From NCBI GenBank assembly GCA_016719615.1, contig JADJYQ010000001.1:1-64000 (forward strand): DNA of 64,000 nucleotides, in the 5' to 3' direction. The notes beneath the pieces were generated by a model. It saw nothing but the letters and a program-made list of their open reading frames with translations. It was not told the origin of the DNA and did not search any database. Below are positions 28,300-39,600 of the stretch, one piece after another. Position 1 is the stretch's first letter. Each line of letters opens with the position of its first letter. The position numbers and the translations under genes were made by a program. The DNA is from Saprospiraceae bacterium. GTDB taxonomy: Bacteria; Bacteroidota; Bacteroidia; Chitinophagales; Saprospiraceae.

Positions 28300-29175
28300 A
28301 TGGAAAAGAAAATCATTGCCGTAATAGGCGCTACAGGCTTACAAGGGAAGGGAGTTATAGACTCACTTATTAAAGAAGGCTCATTTAAGGCCAGAGCGAT
28401 TACGAGGAATCCTGAAAAGTATTCGGGTCCCGCAGATGAAGTTGCACAGGGCGATCTTACAGATTTAGCTTCATTAACTACAGCGTTTAAAAACGCACAC
28501 GGAGTTTTTGTGGTAACTAATTTTTGGGAAGGAGCAGACGAAATAGCGCAAGGGAAGATGGCCATTCAAGCAGCTAAGGATGCAGGAGTGAATCATTTTA
28601 TATGGTCAACGCTTCCAGATGTGGAAAAGATAAGTAATGGCAAGTTTAATGTTCCACATTTTACCGGTAAAGCTAAAGTAGATGCCTTGGTAAGGGATGC
28701 TGGCTTTGAAAACTACACATTTGTACAGCCGCCATTCTATTTTCAAAACTTTACTGGAATGTTGTCACCTCTGCCGCAAGCAGATGGATCAACAGGTTGG
28801 ACACTTCCCATTGACCCGGCTAAAAAAGTAATTCACATGGCCGACATTAAAGATTTGGGCAAAGTGGTTATAGGTGCATTCCTAAACCCGGAAAAACTGA
28901 GTAAAGGATCTTACCTTTCATTGGCAACAGAACTTAACAGTTTCAATGATATTATTGCAGCATTCCGGGCAAATGGTAAAGAGTATAGTTTTACGCAAGT
29001 TCCCGGAGAATTGTTTTCAACTTTCTTTGAAGGAGCAAAGGAGATTTCTGAGATGATGGCCTATTTTGAAGCTCACAGTTATATGGGTGAAGGAACTGAT
29101 CCTCAAATACAGCTGGCTAAAGAAATAGCTAATGCAGAATTCACAAGTTTTGAAGAATGGATTAAACAAAATTAA
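28300..29175 (+). CDS. NmrA-family NAD(P)-binding protein
   Basis: 291 residues. The Rossmann start IAVIGATGLQGKGVIDSL carries GxxGxxG. ARAITRNPEKYSGPADEVAQGDLTD and HGVFVVTNFWE are typical of NmrA-like atypical short-chain dehydrogenases, which sense or use NAD(P). It starts after the terminator, with CATCTTTG at 28265-28272 as a near-consensus -7 box. It is followed after 2 bases by a small lipoprotein gene, so an operon is likely. Confidence 0.88.
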   Translation: MEKKIIAVIGATGLQGKGVIDSLIKEGSFKARAITRNPEKYSGPADEVAQGDLTDLASLTTAFKNAHGVFVVTNFWEGADEIAQGKMAIQAAKDAGVNHFIWSTLPDVEKISNGKFNVPHFTGKAKVDALVRDAGFENYTFVQPPFYFQNFTGMLSPLPQADGSTGWTLPIDPAKKVIHMADIKDLGKVVIGAFLNPEKLSKGSYLSLATELNSFNDIIAAFRANGKEYSFTQVPGELFSTFFEGAKEISEMMAYFEAHSYMGEGTDPQIQLAKEIANAEFTSFEEWIKQN

Positions 29176-29177
29176 AT

Positions 29178-29684
29178 ATGAAAAACTTAACAATATCTGC
29201 TCTTGCCATTTTATTTATGGCCTCATGTTATCCAAAACAAGAATCGGGCGAAACAAATAAAAATAAAACAGAAAATAGTGAAATCATGAGTAAAGTTGAA
29301 AAGCAAAAAATAGAAGTCCTGCTGAGTGAGTATAAAAAATCATTGAACACCTCAGATGCCAAATTGGCCCAATCGCTTTACACCAAAGATGGGATATTTA
29401 TGCCAACAGAAGCTCCCTCCGGAATAGGCTCAGAAGGAATTTTAAAATCTTATGAATTTGTATTTTCCCAAATTCAGCTGAACATTGAATTTTTTATTGA
29501 AGAAATTGAAGTGGAAGGAAACATGGCATTTGCCGTAACAAGTTCAAAAGGAACAGTTAAAATTCTTGCAAATGGTGTGGAAATTCCGGAAGCAAACCGA
29601 GAGCTTTTTGTATTTGAAAAAGTAGATGGCGAATGGAAAATTGCGAGATACATGTTTAACAAAACAGAACCTAAGGGTTTATAA
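29178..29684 (+). CDS. SnoaL-like (NTF2-fold) lipoprotein
   Basis: 168 residues. Lipoprotein signal MKNLTISALAILFMASC (Cys 17). The mature part is a SnoaL/DUF4440-type cone: VEVLLSEYKKSLNTSDAKLAQSLYTKDGIFMPTEAPS, MAFAVTSSKGTVKI, ELFVFEKVDGEWKIARYMFN. Families of this fold bind small hydrophobic ligands. It is translationally close to the NmrA gene (2 bases). Confidence 0.8.
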   Translation: MKNLTISALAILFMASCYPKQESGETNKNKTENSEIMSKVEKQKIEVLLSEYKKSLNTSDAKLAQSLYTKDGIFMPTEAPSGIGSEGILKSYEFVFSQIQLNIEFFIEEIEVEGNMAFAVTSSKGTVKILANGVEIPEANRELFVFEKVDGEWKIARYMFNKTEPKGL

Positions 29685-29909
29685 TATTTTGTCGAAAGTA
29701 GGTGTGCAAGTAAGCGCGATTTGATTTGAAATAATAAGTGTTTATTAAACGCCAATGTCGTTTATAAATATTTATTCAAAAACTCAATACAAAGGGTGTC
29801 GTTTAAAATATTTAGTCTAATTTTGATTTCAAGGTGTGAGGTATATTATTTAATTTATTAAAATTACCCGACAAAATATTTGTCCTTTATAAACTAGATA
29901 TTTAAACAT

Positions 29910-31058
29910 ATGGGCATTATTCATTCGCAAAGAGAACTGTTTGATATTCCGGATCAGATAGCTTATTTCAATTGTGCTTACTACTCACCTTTATTATTGG
30001 AATCCACAAAAAGACTACATTTCGGCGTTGATTCAAAAAAGCATCCCTGGGAAAGAGTACCGGCAGATTTTTTCAAGGAGGCTGAGATCATCAGAGAATT
30101 ATCTTGCTCATTATTTGGTGGAGATGTGGATGGATTTGCAGTCATCCCTTCCGTAAGTTATGGAATGAGTACCGTTGGCAGGATTTTAGAAACTAATTTA
30201 AAAAAAGGGGATCGCGTTTTGATAGTTGCTGAGGAATTTCCGAGCATCGTGTTTCCATTGCAACGCGCTGCAAAGGAGATTGGAATCATATTAGATGTAG
30301 TAGATACTCCCATTGATGGAAACTGGACAGCAGCAATATTAAATAATATGGACCATTCTGTAAAAGCCGTGGCCCTATCTTCTTGTCATTGGACAAATGG
30401 TGCTTTAATAGATTTGGTAGCCATCAGACATAAATGCGATGAAATAAATGCTATTTTAATGATTGATGCAACACAGACATTGGGAGTAATTCCTTTTTCA
30501 ATAAACGAGATTAAACCTGATTTTCTTATTGCTGCAGGTTACAAATGGCTTTTGGGTCCGTATGGGTTTAGTCTTTTTTATATAGATCAAAAATGGCGTA
30601 ATGAAAGGCCTCTCGAAGAAACTTGGATTGGTCGGGAAAATGCGGAAGATTTTGCTAATTTGGTCAATTATTCCGATGTATATATGTCTGGTTCAAGACG
30701 CTTTGAAATGGGCGAAAAATGTACTCCAACGATTTTACCTGGTGTTATTGCAGCTCTGGAACAAATTAAAACCTGGGGAATACCAAATATAGCACAAACC
30801 CTACTATCTATTACTCAGCGCATAGAATTGAATTTAGACAAATTGGGTTTTCAGTTATTGGATAAATCCCAAAGAAGCCCGCATATTTTAGGAGCACGCA
30901 TTCCGGATGCATATACTGGGAATCTGGTAGCAGAACTTAAAACTAAAAATATCTACATTAGTCAAAGATCCAAATCCATTCGAATTGCACCGCACTTATA
31001 CATTAACGATCGGGATATTGAACGTCTGAATCAGGCCATGAATGAGCTATTGCATTGA
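29910..31058 (+). CDS. class V aminotransferase-fold PLP enzyme
   Basis: 382 residues. The fold of selenocysteine lyase/IscS-like class V enzymes is visible: VIPSVSYGMSTVGRIL, RVLIVAEEFPSIVFPL, LSSCHWTNGALIDL, LMIDATQTLGVIP (PLP-binding Asp) and IAAGYKWLLGPYG with the Schiff-base Lys. The C-terminal domain ends RIAPHLYINDRDIERL. A desulfurase active-site Cys loop is not obvious, so a lyase or aminotransferase role is more likely than sulfur transfer. It is a single gene preceded by 225 bases of AT-rich DNA. Confidence 0.88.
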   Translation: MGIIHSQRELFDIPDQIAYFNCAYYSPLLLESTKRLHFGVDSKKHPWERVPADFFKEAEIIRELSCSLFGGDVDGFAVIPSVSYGMSTVGRILETNLKKGDRVLIVAEEFPSIVFPLQRAAKEIGIILDVVDTPIDGNWTAAILNNMDHSVKAVALSSCHWTNGALIDLVAIRHKCDEINAILMIDATQTLGVIPFSINEIKPDFLIAAGYKWLLGPYGFSLFYIDQKWRNERPLEETWIGRENAEDFANLVNYSDVYMSGSRRFEMGEKCTPTILPGVIAALEQIKTWGIPNIAQTLLSITQRIELNLDKLGFQLLDKSQRSPHILGARIPDAYTGNLVAELKTKNIYISQRSKSIRIAPHLYINDRDIERLNQAMNELLH

Positions 31059-31245
31059 TACCCGCATTCCTGGAGTATCGTTGACGAAAAGGAATTGATC
31101 GACTGGTTTATTGGATTGAAAAAATAGGGATTCAAGATTATTCAATGTGGCGAAGTGTGCCAAACAGAAATGTTTCCTTAACGCTTACCGTATGTAATAC
31201 ATAAGAATAAAGAAATATTAATAAAATAAATATAAAAACGACCCG

Positions 31246-31749
31246 ATGAAAAAAACTTATTTTATCATTGTTGTACTTTTCGCAATCATTGCGACAGGAA
31301 TGGAGTACAATACAGTTAAGGCCCAAAACCAATTAAATAGTATTTCGATAACGACTAAATCAGAAAAACCAAACCACATGAAATTAGGCGCATTTTCAAT
31401 CAGTCTCAGTGTAAAAGATTTAAAGACTTCAAAAGAGTTTTACGAAAAATTGGGTTTCCAGGTATTTGCCGGGAGTATGGAGCACCGATACCTCATCATG
31501 AAAAACGACAACGCACTTATCGGACTTTTTCAGGGAATGTTTCAAGGGAATATTCTGACGTTTAATCCGGGATGGGATGAAAACGCCGGCAATATTGAAA
31601 ACTTTGATGACATTCGCGAAATTCAAAAACACCTCCTCAACAGCGGCCTCACGCTCACAAGTCAGGCTGACCTAAAAACAACGGGTCCTGCCAGTCTTAC
31701 CTTAACGGACCCTGACGGGAATGTAATTTTATTGGACCAACATCGTTAA
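31246..31749 (+). CDS. exported VOC/glyoxalase-fold protein
   Basis: 167 residues. The signal-like N-terminus IIVVLFAIIATGMEYNTVKAQ is followed by a linker and a VOC domain: GAFSISLSVKDLKTSKEFYEKLGFQ, YLIMKNDNALIGLFQG, LTLTDPDGNVILLDQH. It is probably a resistance or detoxification-type dioxygenase fold; metal-ligand residues cannot be assigned safely. The next gene starts 10 bases after its stop. Confidence 0.82.
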   Translation: MKKTYFIIVVLFAIIATGMEYNTVKAQNQLNSISITTKSEKPNHMKLGAFSISLSVKDLKTSKEFYEKLGFQVFAGSMEHRYLIMKNDNALIGLFQGMFQGNILTFNPGWDENAGNIENFDDIREIQKHLLNSGLTLTSQADLKTTGPASLTLTDPDGNVILLDQHR

Positions 31750-31758
31750 ATAATATAA

Positions 31759-32214
31759 ATGAAAGCAGAAGGAAAAACAGTAAATGAAATTCTGACAAGC
31801 CTTCCGGATGAAAGAATCGAGGCTTTTAATAAACTGCATGATGTTATCTTAAAAAATCTGCCTAAAGGATTTGAAGCAGCTATTAGTTATGGTGGATTGG
31901 GTTATGTAGTTCCGCATAAGATCTATCCGGGGGGTTACCATTGTAAGCCAAGTGAACCGCTTCCTTTTGCAGGGCTTGCCTCCCAAAAAAATTCAATTAA
32001 TTTTTATCATATGGGAATATATGCTGACCCTAAATTATTGAATTGGTTCGTAACGGAATATCCAAAGCATAGCAAACAAAAACTGGATATGGGAAAAAGT
32101 TGTATCCGCTTTAAAAAGTTTGATGAAATTCCTTATAAATTGATTGGGGATCTAATGCAGAAAGTAAGTGTGGAACAATGGATCCAAATTTATGAAACGA
32201 AGCTGAAAAAATAG
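31759..32214 (+). CDS. DUF1801 domain protein
   Basis: 151 residues. Contains the DUF1801/YdhG-like pattern: LPDERIEAFNKLHDVILKNLPKGFEAAISYGGLGYVVPH, then SINFYHMGIY and CIRFKKFDEIPYKLIGDLM. The function of the family is unknown. It sits in a probable operon with the VOC gene. Confidence 0.88.
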   Translation: MKAEGKTVNEILTSLPDERIEAFNKLHDVILKNLPKGFEAAISYGGLGYVVPHKIYPGGYHCKPSEPLPFAGLASQKNSINFYHMGIYADPKLLNWFVTEYPKHSKQKLDMGKSCIRFKKFDEIPYKLIGDLMQKVSVEQWIQIYETKLKK

Positions 32215-32339
32215 AAGCGGGAATCAATCAGTAAACCTGCATTCAAGAAGGGGTTTCCAGCTTTAGCGAGCAAAATTCCGCAAACCCCTATTGACGCCTT
32301 TTGCATAGATGCAATAAAATTAAAGTAACACGGAGATTT

Positions 32340-32941
32340 ATGATAAGCTTTGATCAGGAATATGTGCTCGAAAATAAAGTGGTAAGATTGACACCACTCA
32401 AAGAAGGGGATTTTGAAAATTTAGTCCATTTTTCAATCAATGAACCCAATTTATGGGAATATTCTTTGCAACAAGCTTATACTCCTGAAAAATTGAAATT
32501 GTATATGGACTCAAAGCAATAAAGGGCCGCGAGCACAAAAAAGAATATCCTTTTACGGTTTTCGATAAACGAACAAATCAATATGCAGGCTCAACCAGGT
32601 TTTATGACATACAAAATGAACATGCAAGCTTACAACTTGGATATACATGGTACGGAAAGCAATTTCAGGGAACGGGACTAAACAAGAATTGTAAATATTT
32701 ACTTTTGGAATTTGCTTTTGATGTATTGAATTTCGAAAGGGTAGAATTTAGAGCCGATAATGAGAATAAAAGAAGTATCAATGCTATGAAAAGTATTGGT
32801 TGTGTCATTGAAGGTGTGTTAAGAAGCAACACCTGTAAACCAAACGGCAATAGACGTGACAGCATCGTCTTAAGTATTTTAAAAGAGGAATGGAATAATA
32901 CGGTTAAAAACAATCTGAGGGAATTTACAATCAACCAATAA
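32340..32941 (+). pseudogene. GNAT N-acetyltransferase (RimJ-like), one frameshift
   Basis: ATG 32340 begins FDQEYVLENKVVRLTPLKEGDF, a RimJ/RimL-type start. The frame stops at 32522. After a shift near 32515 the protein continues AIKGREHKKEYPF ... QLGYTWYGKQFQGTGLN (acetyl-CoA loop) ... FRADNENKRSINAMKSIG and ends at 32941. About 200 residues when joined, a full-length acetyltransferase. A single indel breaks it, so either a recent pseudogene or a sequence error. Confidence 0.82.
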
Positions 32942-33210
32942 GGCATTGTCCATTAGAATACTAAAAGAAGAATTTAAATCGACTTGAGATATTGTATTGT
33001 GTATAAATGAAGCAGGGTGTTCGGCCCTGGATTTTGGCATTCCTGTGTATAATTTCAAGATTCATGAAAATGCAGTAAATTTATTTTAGAAATTCAGCTG
33101 GATGAAATATATCCAAATGTGAAAACTGGAGTTCATTTGACAAAGAAATGGAGTAAAGAAGCGCGGTCTCTAAACTTTAAATTACTTAAAAAATATCTTA
33201 AATTAGAAGA

Positions 33211-33818
33211 GTGGAATTATTTGAGGACACTTTTGACAAATCAAAAAATTACTTGCCGCAAGATGGCACGGTAAACTATTACGGAAAGATATTTGCGTCA
33301 GGAACTGCCGATGACTATTTTGAAAAGTTGTTCAATACTATTGAATGGCGAAATGATGAGGCCATCATTTTCGGAAAGAAAATTATTACAAAGCGAAAAG
33401 TGGCCTGGTACGGTGAAAAACCATTTGAATATATCTATTCTAATGTCGCAAAATATGCTTTACCCTGGACTCAAGAATTATTGGAACTTAAAGAAATCAC
33501 TGAAAAAGAAACGGGCGAAACATTTAATTCATGTTTGCTAAACTTATATCACAGCGGAGATGAGGGAATGGCCTGGCACAGTGATGGCGAAACCGATTTG
33601 AAAAAAATGGGGCCATAGCTTCGTTAAGTTTTGGTGCAAACCGAAAATTTGCTTTTAAACATAAAACAAGCCAGGAAAAAATCGAATTGATTCTGGACCA
33701 TGGAAGTTTACTGGTAATGAAAGACACGACACAGTCATTTTGGTTACATCGTCTACCGCCCACAAAGCGCATCCATAAACCAAGAATAAATCTAACTTTC
33801 AGAACTATTGTAGAATAA
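33211..33818 (+). pseudogene. AlkB-like 2OG-Fe(II) dioxygenase, one frameshift
   Basis: GTG start at 33211. The iron-binding H-x-D is in LYHSGDEGMAWHSDGE; after a shift in the A/G-run at 33602-33612 the rest follows: GAIASLSFGANRKFAFKH, LILDHGSLLVMK, HRLPPTKR (distal His region) and INLTFR (2OG-binding Arg), stop at 33818. About 200 residues in all, the normal AlkB size. AlkB-type enzymes reverse alkyl damage of nucleic acids. The 270 bases upstream show no clear gene. Confidence 0.85.
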
Positions 33819-33951
33819 TGAAAATTTAATAATAGTAAATTTGGAATGTAAGTCGTGCCGGCAGTACTGGACGGTTTCTTTTGATTAAATAATGCTTCAA
33901 TCAACTGATAGGTGTATGTGGTTTTTTTTACCAATCTTGTTTTAAATATAG

Positions 33952-34277
33952 TAGAATGACCTTCAATCGTTTGGGTTATGGAGTATTGTCATCAGAATTC
34001 TACAATTTCAGGAACAACAAGAACATAAGCATTTTCTAAATTATTTCAAATGCATATTATAGTTGATTTACAAATGCCGCATGACCGGGATGAAGTATAT
34101 ATCATTATTTCCGGAAGGGGAGATTTTATAAATGGAACTGAGATGACTTCATTTCAATCAGGGGATTTTATATTTGTAGCTGCAGGAGTTGAGCATAGGT
34201 TTGTAAACTTCACTGATGATTTTTTATGCTGGGTTATGTTTTATGGCCCATTAGGTGGCGAAACAATTAATAAATGA
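33952..34277 (+). pseudogene. cupin-domain protein, probably 5'-frameshifted
   Basis: The open frame 34050-34277 (75 residues) contains a cupin core: MPHDRDEVYIIISGRGDF, SGDFIFVAAGVEHRF (motif 2 His). The family normally has 30-45 residues more at the front, and 33952-34035 in another frame reads MTFNRLGYGVLSSEFYNF, similar to the usual cupin N-terminus. I therefore read it as a broken gene, though a short start at 34050 is possible. It overlaps the next gene by 4 bases. Confidence 0.6.
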
Positions 34278-34717
34278 TAACGAGAAAGGCAACGTTTGAG
34301 GATTTGGGCAAGTTGGCAAGACTATTTGATGAATATCGGGTCTTCTATGAAAAAGAGACAGATGTCCTAGCCGCGGGTGAATTCCTTAGAGACAGACTCG
34401 TGAATAAGGAATCTGAAATATTTGTCGCGGAAGCTCAGGATAAAGCATTAACCGGCTTTGTTCAACTATATCCCATATTTTCGTCAACTCGTATGAAAAG
34501 ACTTTGGCTGCTGAATGATTTATATGTTCATCCTGATTACCGGGGTCGGGGGATCTCCGTTTTATTAATTGATAAAGCCAAAGAATTGGCTGTTCATACA
34601 CAATCTGCTGGCTTGATTCTCGAAACTGCAAAATCAAACTTCATCGGAAATAAACTTTACCCTAAGACTGATTTTGTTTTGGATGAAGAACATAACTATT
34701 ATTCCTGGAATACTTGA
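34274..34717 (+). CDS. GNAT-family N-acetyltransferase
   Basis: 147 residues: ITRKATFEDLGKLARLFDEYRVFY, FVAEAQDKALTGFVQLYP, LNDLYVHPDYRGRGISVLLI (acetyl-CoA loop R-G-R-G) and KTDFVLDEEHNYYSW. Complete and intact. The start overlaps the cupin stop (ATGA), indicating coupling. The substrate is unknown. Confidence 0.9.
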   Translation: MITRKATFEDLGKLARLFDEYRVFYEKETDVLAAGEFLRDRLVNKESEIFVAEAQDKALTGFVQLYPIFSSTRMKRLWLLNDLYVHPDYRGRGISVLLIDKAKELAVHTQSAGLILETAKSNFIGNKLYPKTDFVLDEEHNYYSWNT

Positions 34718-34989
34718 TTGAGGATGATTAACAGTTCCATGTAATCAACTCCAGATACATTTAATGAACAATCTATGTGATAAGTATAAAATATATTCTA
34801 AAAGCAAGAGCTGCAAATAGCACTTAATCCGAAATATTTGTAAGCTCGAATTCCAAAATGTACAAATGAAACTATAACCTACCAGCATTAGCTAACTATT
34901 CTAATTTGCGGTCAGCTTTATATAAATCAATAATTTGCGCCCATTTGGCAAGTTTATAATTTATTTACTCCAAACTTTCTGATGTTGCA

Positions 34990-36350
34990 TCTGTCAATTT
35001 AATAATTCCATTCCGTAAAATAACCCCATCCCGTCCATCAACCTTGCCAATTTTCCAGTTGAAGCTGGATGCAATTAATAAATCCAAATCAAATTGGAAA
35101 CATCCCCACCCAAAGCCGGCTTCAGCCGGATCCAAAAACGCAACCCCAAAAATTATAAATTGGAAACGCAAACCAAAAAACCGACCATGAATAAACCCCA
35201 CCCTATAACTAGGAATGGGTTTCAACCCATTCCGTAAATAATTATATTCCGTAAAATGAATCCATCCCAATCATTACGTATTCCAATTTTCCAATTGAAG
35301 CTGGATGCAATTAAAAAATCCGAATCAAATAGGAAACATCCCCACCTAAAGCCGGCTTCAGCCGGATCCAAAAACGCAACCCCAAAAATTATAAATTGGA
35401 AACGCAAACCAAAAAACCGACCATGAATAAACCCCACCCAATAACTAGGAATGGGTTTCAACCCATTCCGTAAATAATTTCATTCCGTAAAATGAATCCA
35501 TCCAAATCATTACGTATTCCAATCATCCAGCTTAAGCTGGAAGCTAATAACAAATCCAAATCAAATAGGAAACATCCCCATCCAAAGCCGGCTTCAGCCG
35601 GACTCAAAAACGCAAACTCAAAAATTATAAATTGGAAACGCAAACCAAAAAAACCGACCATGAATAAACCCCACCCTATAACTAGGAATGGGTTTCAACC
35701 CATTCCGTAAATAATTATATTCCGTAAAATGAATCCATCCCAATCATTACGTATTCCAATCATCCAGTTGAAGCAGTATGCAATTAAAAAATCCGAATCA
35801 AATAGGAAACATCCCCATCCAAAGCCGGCTTCAGCCGGACTCAAAAACGCAAACTCAAAAATTATAAATTGAAAACGCAAGCCAAAAAACCGACCATGAA
35901 TAAACCCCACACTATTACTAGGAATGGGTTTCAACCCATTCCGTAATTAATCCATTCCGTAAATAACCCATTCCGTGAATTCAACCCATTCCGTAAATAA
36001 TTTCATTCCGTAAAATGAATCCATCCAAATCATTGGGTATCCCAATTTTCCAGCTTAAGCTGTAAGCTATTAAGAAATCCGAATCAAATAGGAAACATCC
36101 CCATCCAAAGCCGGCTTCAGCCGGATCCAAAAACGCAAACTCAAAAATTATAAATTGAAAACGCAAGCCAAAAAAACCGACCATGAATAAACCCCACCCT
36201 ATAACTAGGAATGGGTTTCAACCCATTCCGTAAATCAACCCATTCCGTAAATCAACCCATTCCGTAAATAACCCCATTCCGTAAATTCAACCCATTCCGT
36301 AAATCAACCATCCCGTAAATCAACCATTCCAAAAAAAAATAATTCCATTC
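34990..36350 (+). repeat. REP-like array 1 (five units)
   Basis: Units are marked by GCCGGCTTCAGCCGG at 35115, 35351, 35587, 35824 and 36110 (spacing 236, 236, 237, 286). Each unit also has the hairpin GGAATGGGTT-TC-AACCCATTCC and usually a third small palindrome (CCAGCTTAAGCTGG and variants). The right edge is a run of 12-16 bp pieces CCCATTCCGTAAAT. All units share one orientation. No gene lies inside; minus-strand frames in it are repeat translations. The flank 36351-36627 holds nothing recognisable. Confidence 0.92.
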
Positions 36351-36627
36351 CGTAAATCTAACTTGGAATCTAAATATACTTTCATAAGCAACAAGTAAGC
36401 TCGAAGTAATTCTTTGAGGCACTAATTGGTTGTCCTCTGTCGAAGAGATTTTATTTTAAAATAATAAATACAAATCTGGATATTTTTTAAATCTAAAAGT
36501 TGAACACGAATATAATATTCGCATTTATACTTTATTTTTTTCAAAATGCATAAAAATGCTTCCGATTGTCAATTAGAAGCACCCACTTATCAATTGGAAT
36601 CCAATTAGCCTATAGCAGATCATGACA

Positions 36628-36635
36628 TAACTTTG
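36628..36635 (+). promoter_or_regulatory. promoter -7 box of the kinase-regulator operon
   Basis: TAACTTTG matches TAnnTTTG, 14 bases before the start codon at 36650; no convincing -33 box. Confidence 0.45.
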
Positions 36636-36649
36636 TAGCTTTACGGGCA

Positions 36650-39600
36650 ATGAGTTTTGCTTCACTTATTTTAGACTTGCGCACTTTAATTATCGGCTTT
36701 TATGGGCTTTTTATAATCCCTGTTCAACTTTTGTCGCAAGTCGACAATGCGAGTTTTCAACATTTGAATATTGAAAATGGGCTTTCCAACAATACAATTA
36801 ATAGTATCGTTCAGGATGATGAAGGATACATTTGGATTGCAACCAACGATGGTTTAAACAAGTTCAATGGATATACATCAAAGTTATTTTATCCCAATAA
36901 GCTTGATTCCAACAACATCGTAAATACCAGTCTAGGATGCTCATTTAAAGATTCCAAAGGGAGGTTATGGTTTGGGGCAAATGGTTTGATTCTTTGTGAT
37001 CCTGTTAATGAAAGTTTCACCACATACAAATATATTGCTGGGAATACCAGAAGCATTCCCAGTAATGATGTCTTTTGTATCATTGAAGATGAGCATTTAA
37101 ATATTTGGGTAGGAACGCGCAGTGGATTGGTGAGGTTTGACGAGGTCCAACATGATTTTACCAGATTTTACAATGATACCATTGGTAATACATATGAAAT
37201 TTATAGCAGGAATAGAATTATTGATATGGTTTCCGATCGCAGTGGAAATTTGTGGTTGGCCACACTTGCCGGCTTATATCAATTCTCGCTGACAGGTAAA
37301 CATTTTACACCTTTCCTTTTGAATCCGAAGCAAACTAAATCGCGCACTGCAAATCAAAGTAAGTACTTATGTATTGACCAATGTGGCACGATCTGGATCA
37401 ATTATTATGAAAGTGGACTGTACCGCTTTGATGTGTATTCTAAAAAATATACAAAGGTCATTTTCTCTGATGAAAATATGAACCAGGCTGCGCTCAGAAT
37501 GAATTCGATCATCTGCGATTCCAAAAATAATATTTGGATCGCGAGCTCTTTTAACGGATTAATTTATCGCGATTCAAAGCTAAATGTTTGGAAACATTAT
37601 CAGCATGATGTTTTCAATTCTAAAAGCCTAGCAGAAAATAAATTGATCAGTTTATATGAAGATCGGTCTGGAATGATATGGGTCGGGACCGCAAGTAAGG
37701 GTGTTGATCGAATTCCTGAAGTGCGTGAGAATTTTATGAATTTCATGCTTCAACCGGGTAAACTTCATTCTCTTTGTGAAAATGATATAAGTTGTTTTCA
37801 TGAGGATAAAAACCATAATTTATGGATGGGTAGCAAAAGCGGACTCATGTTTTATAACAGAGCGCTCAACACATTCAAATGTTACAAGCACGATATTAAA
37901 AATTCCAATTCCCTTACTGATAATTGTATTTACAGTATTGACATAGATTCGATGGATAACCTTTGGATTGCAACTGAGAATGGCCTTAACTATTTTGAGC
38001 CTGATCTGAATCGATGGACCCGGTATCCATACCAGGAGGAAAACGTGAATGGAATTGCAAGCAGACTGGTGTTAGATGTGAGAATCAGAAAGAATGGTGA
38101 AGTGTGGTTGGCTACCGCTGAATTAGTTTGCCGTTTTGTGCCGAAGTCAGGAACATTCGAAAACAGGCATAATACTCCGGCTATTGAAAATTTACACCAT
38201 GCTTTTTATGCAACTCTTTTTGAAGACCGTCAACAATCAATGTGGGTATCTACAACCAAATCTGGATTTTTTAAGTTAGATGATCAGTTTAATCTGATAA
38301 GTTCTTATAGAAAATCAGGAGGTTTTCATGCGAATACGGTGCACCAATTTGAAGAGGATTCTTCCGGTACATTGTGGATGGCATCTGATATGGGTGTTTA
38401 TTACAAAAAAAGCGGAGAAGAAACAGTACGGAAATTGAAAAGTACAAATGCTGTTTTAAACGGCGATATAAAATCGATCGTCTTAGATGAAGATGGTAAG
38501 TTTTGGGTCGGCACCTTATCGGGTTTAGTGCATTTTACTTTGGATCAAAACATGAATATTCTAAGCTTAAGAATTTTCACTGATAAAGATGGATTGCAAA
38601 GTAAGGCGTTTAATACATTCGCTGGAATCCGTTTGGCTTCAGGCGAACTCTGTTTTGGGGGGATCAATGGTTTTAATATTTTTAATCCTTCCACTATTAG
38701 ATACAATTCATTTTTACCGCCAATTAAATTTGCCAGTTTTAAATTGCAAAATCGGGATACTCCAGTGGCGGATTTTATCGGAAATGGAACAAGCCTCAAT
38801 CTGAATTATGATCAGAATGATTTTTCCTTTGAGATGACAGCGCTGAATTATAATAATCCTGCTAAAAATCAATTTGGCTATCAGCTTATTGGATATGATA
38901 AGAAGATCAACTATAACGCCGGGAATAGAATGGGTCAATATTCAAATGTTCCTCCCGGAAATTATCAGCTGAAAATCCTGGGATCCAATAATGATGGGAT
39001 GTGGAATGCAGAAGGAGCCATATTAAATTTAACAATCCATCCACCTTATTGGAAGACCATTTGGTTCAGAATATTCATTGTTTTACTGATAGGATTGTCT
39101 GGATCGGTACTATATTCTCAAAAAATAAAAACAATTCAAAAACAAGAAAAAGAAAAAGCAGAAGTTGAGAAAAAAATTGCAGAGGCAAAATCTATAGCCT
39201 TGAGAGCTCAGATGAATCCCCATTTTATTTTCAATTCTATGAATTCCATTCAGCATCTGATCTCTGAATCTGCCAAAGAAGACGCGCATAAGTATTTATC
39301 CAAGTTTTCAAAATTGATGCGCTTGGTACTTGAAAATTCCAGTAAAACACATATTACAATAGCATCGGAAACGGAAATGTTGAAATTATATCTTGAAATG
39401 GAGTCATTGCGTTTTGCCAATAAATTCACTTATCATATTCAGATTGGAGATGATATGGACTTAGCTGAAGCAGAGATTCCTTCAATGTTGTTGCATCCAT
39501 TTGTCGAAAACGCAGTGATTCATGGTTTACTCAATAAGTTGGAACCGGGGCATCTCAACATTTCTATCAACCGGCAATCTGGTCAACTCATCTGTATCAT

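Noticed and set aside
32942..33210. Possible small gene fragment reading GVHLTKKWSKEARSLNF
   Set aside because: Short, broken by stops and without recognisable family; could be a remnant, but the evidence is too thin to annotate.
34965..36184. Series of minus-strand frames of 67-101 residues (PAEAGFGWGC-type) in array 1, with similar ones in array 2
   Set aside because: They are translations of the repeat units, lack consistent start signals and run across hairpins; same content repeats with each unit.
34990..36350. CRISPR array
   Set aside because: The periodicity is 236-288 bp, whole units are conserved rather than repeats with unique spacers, and no cas gene is present.
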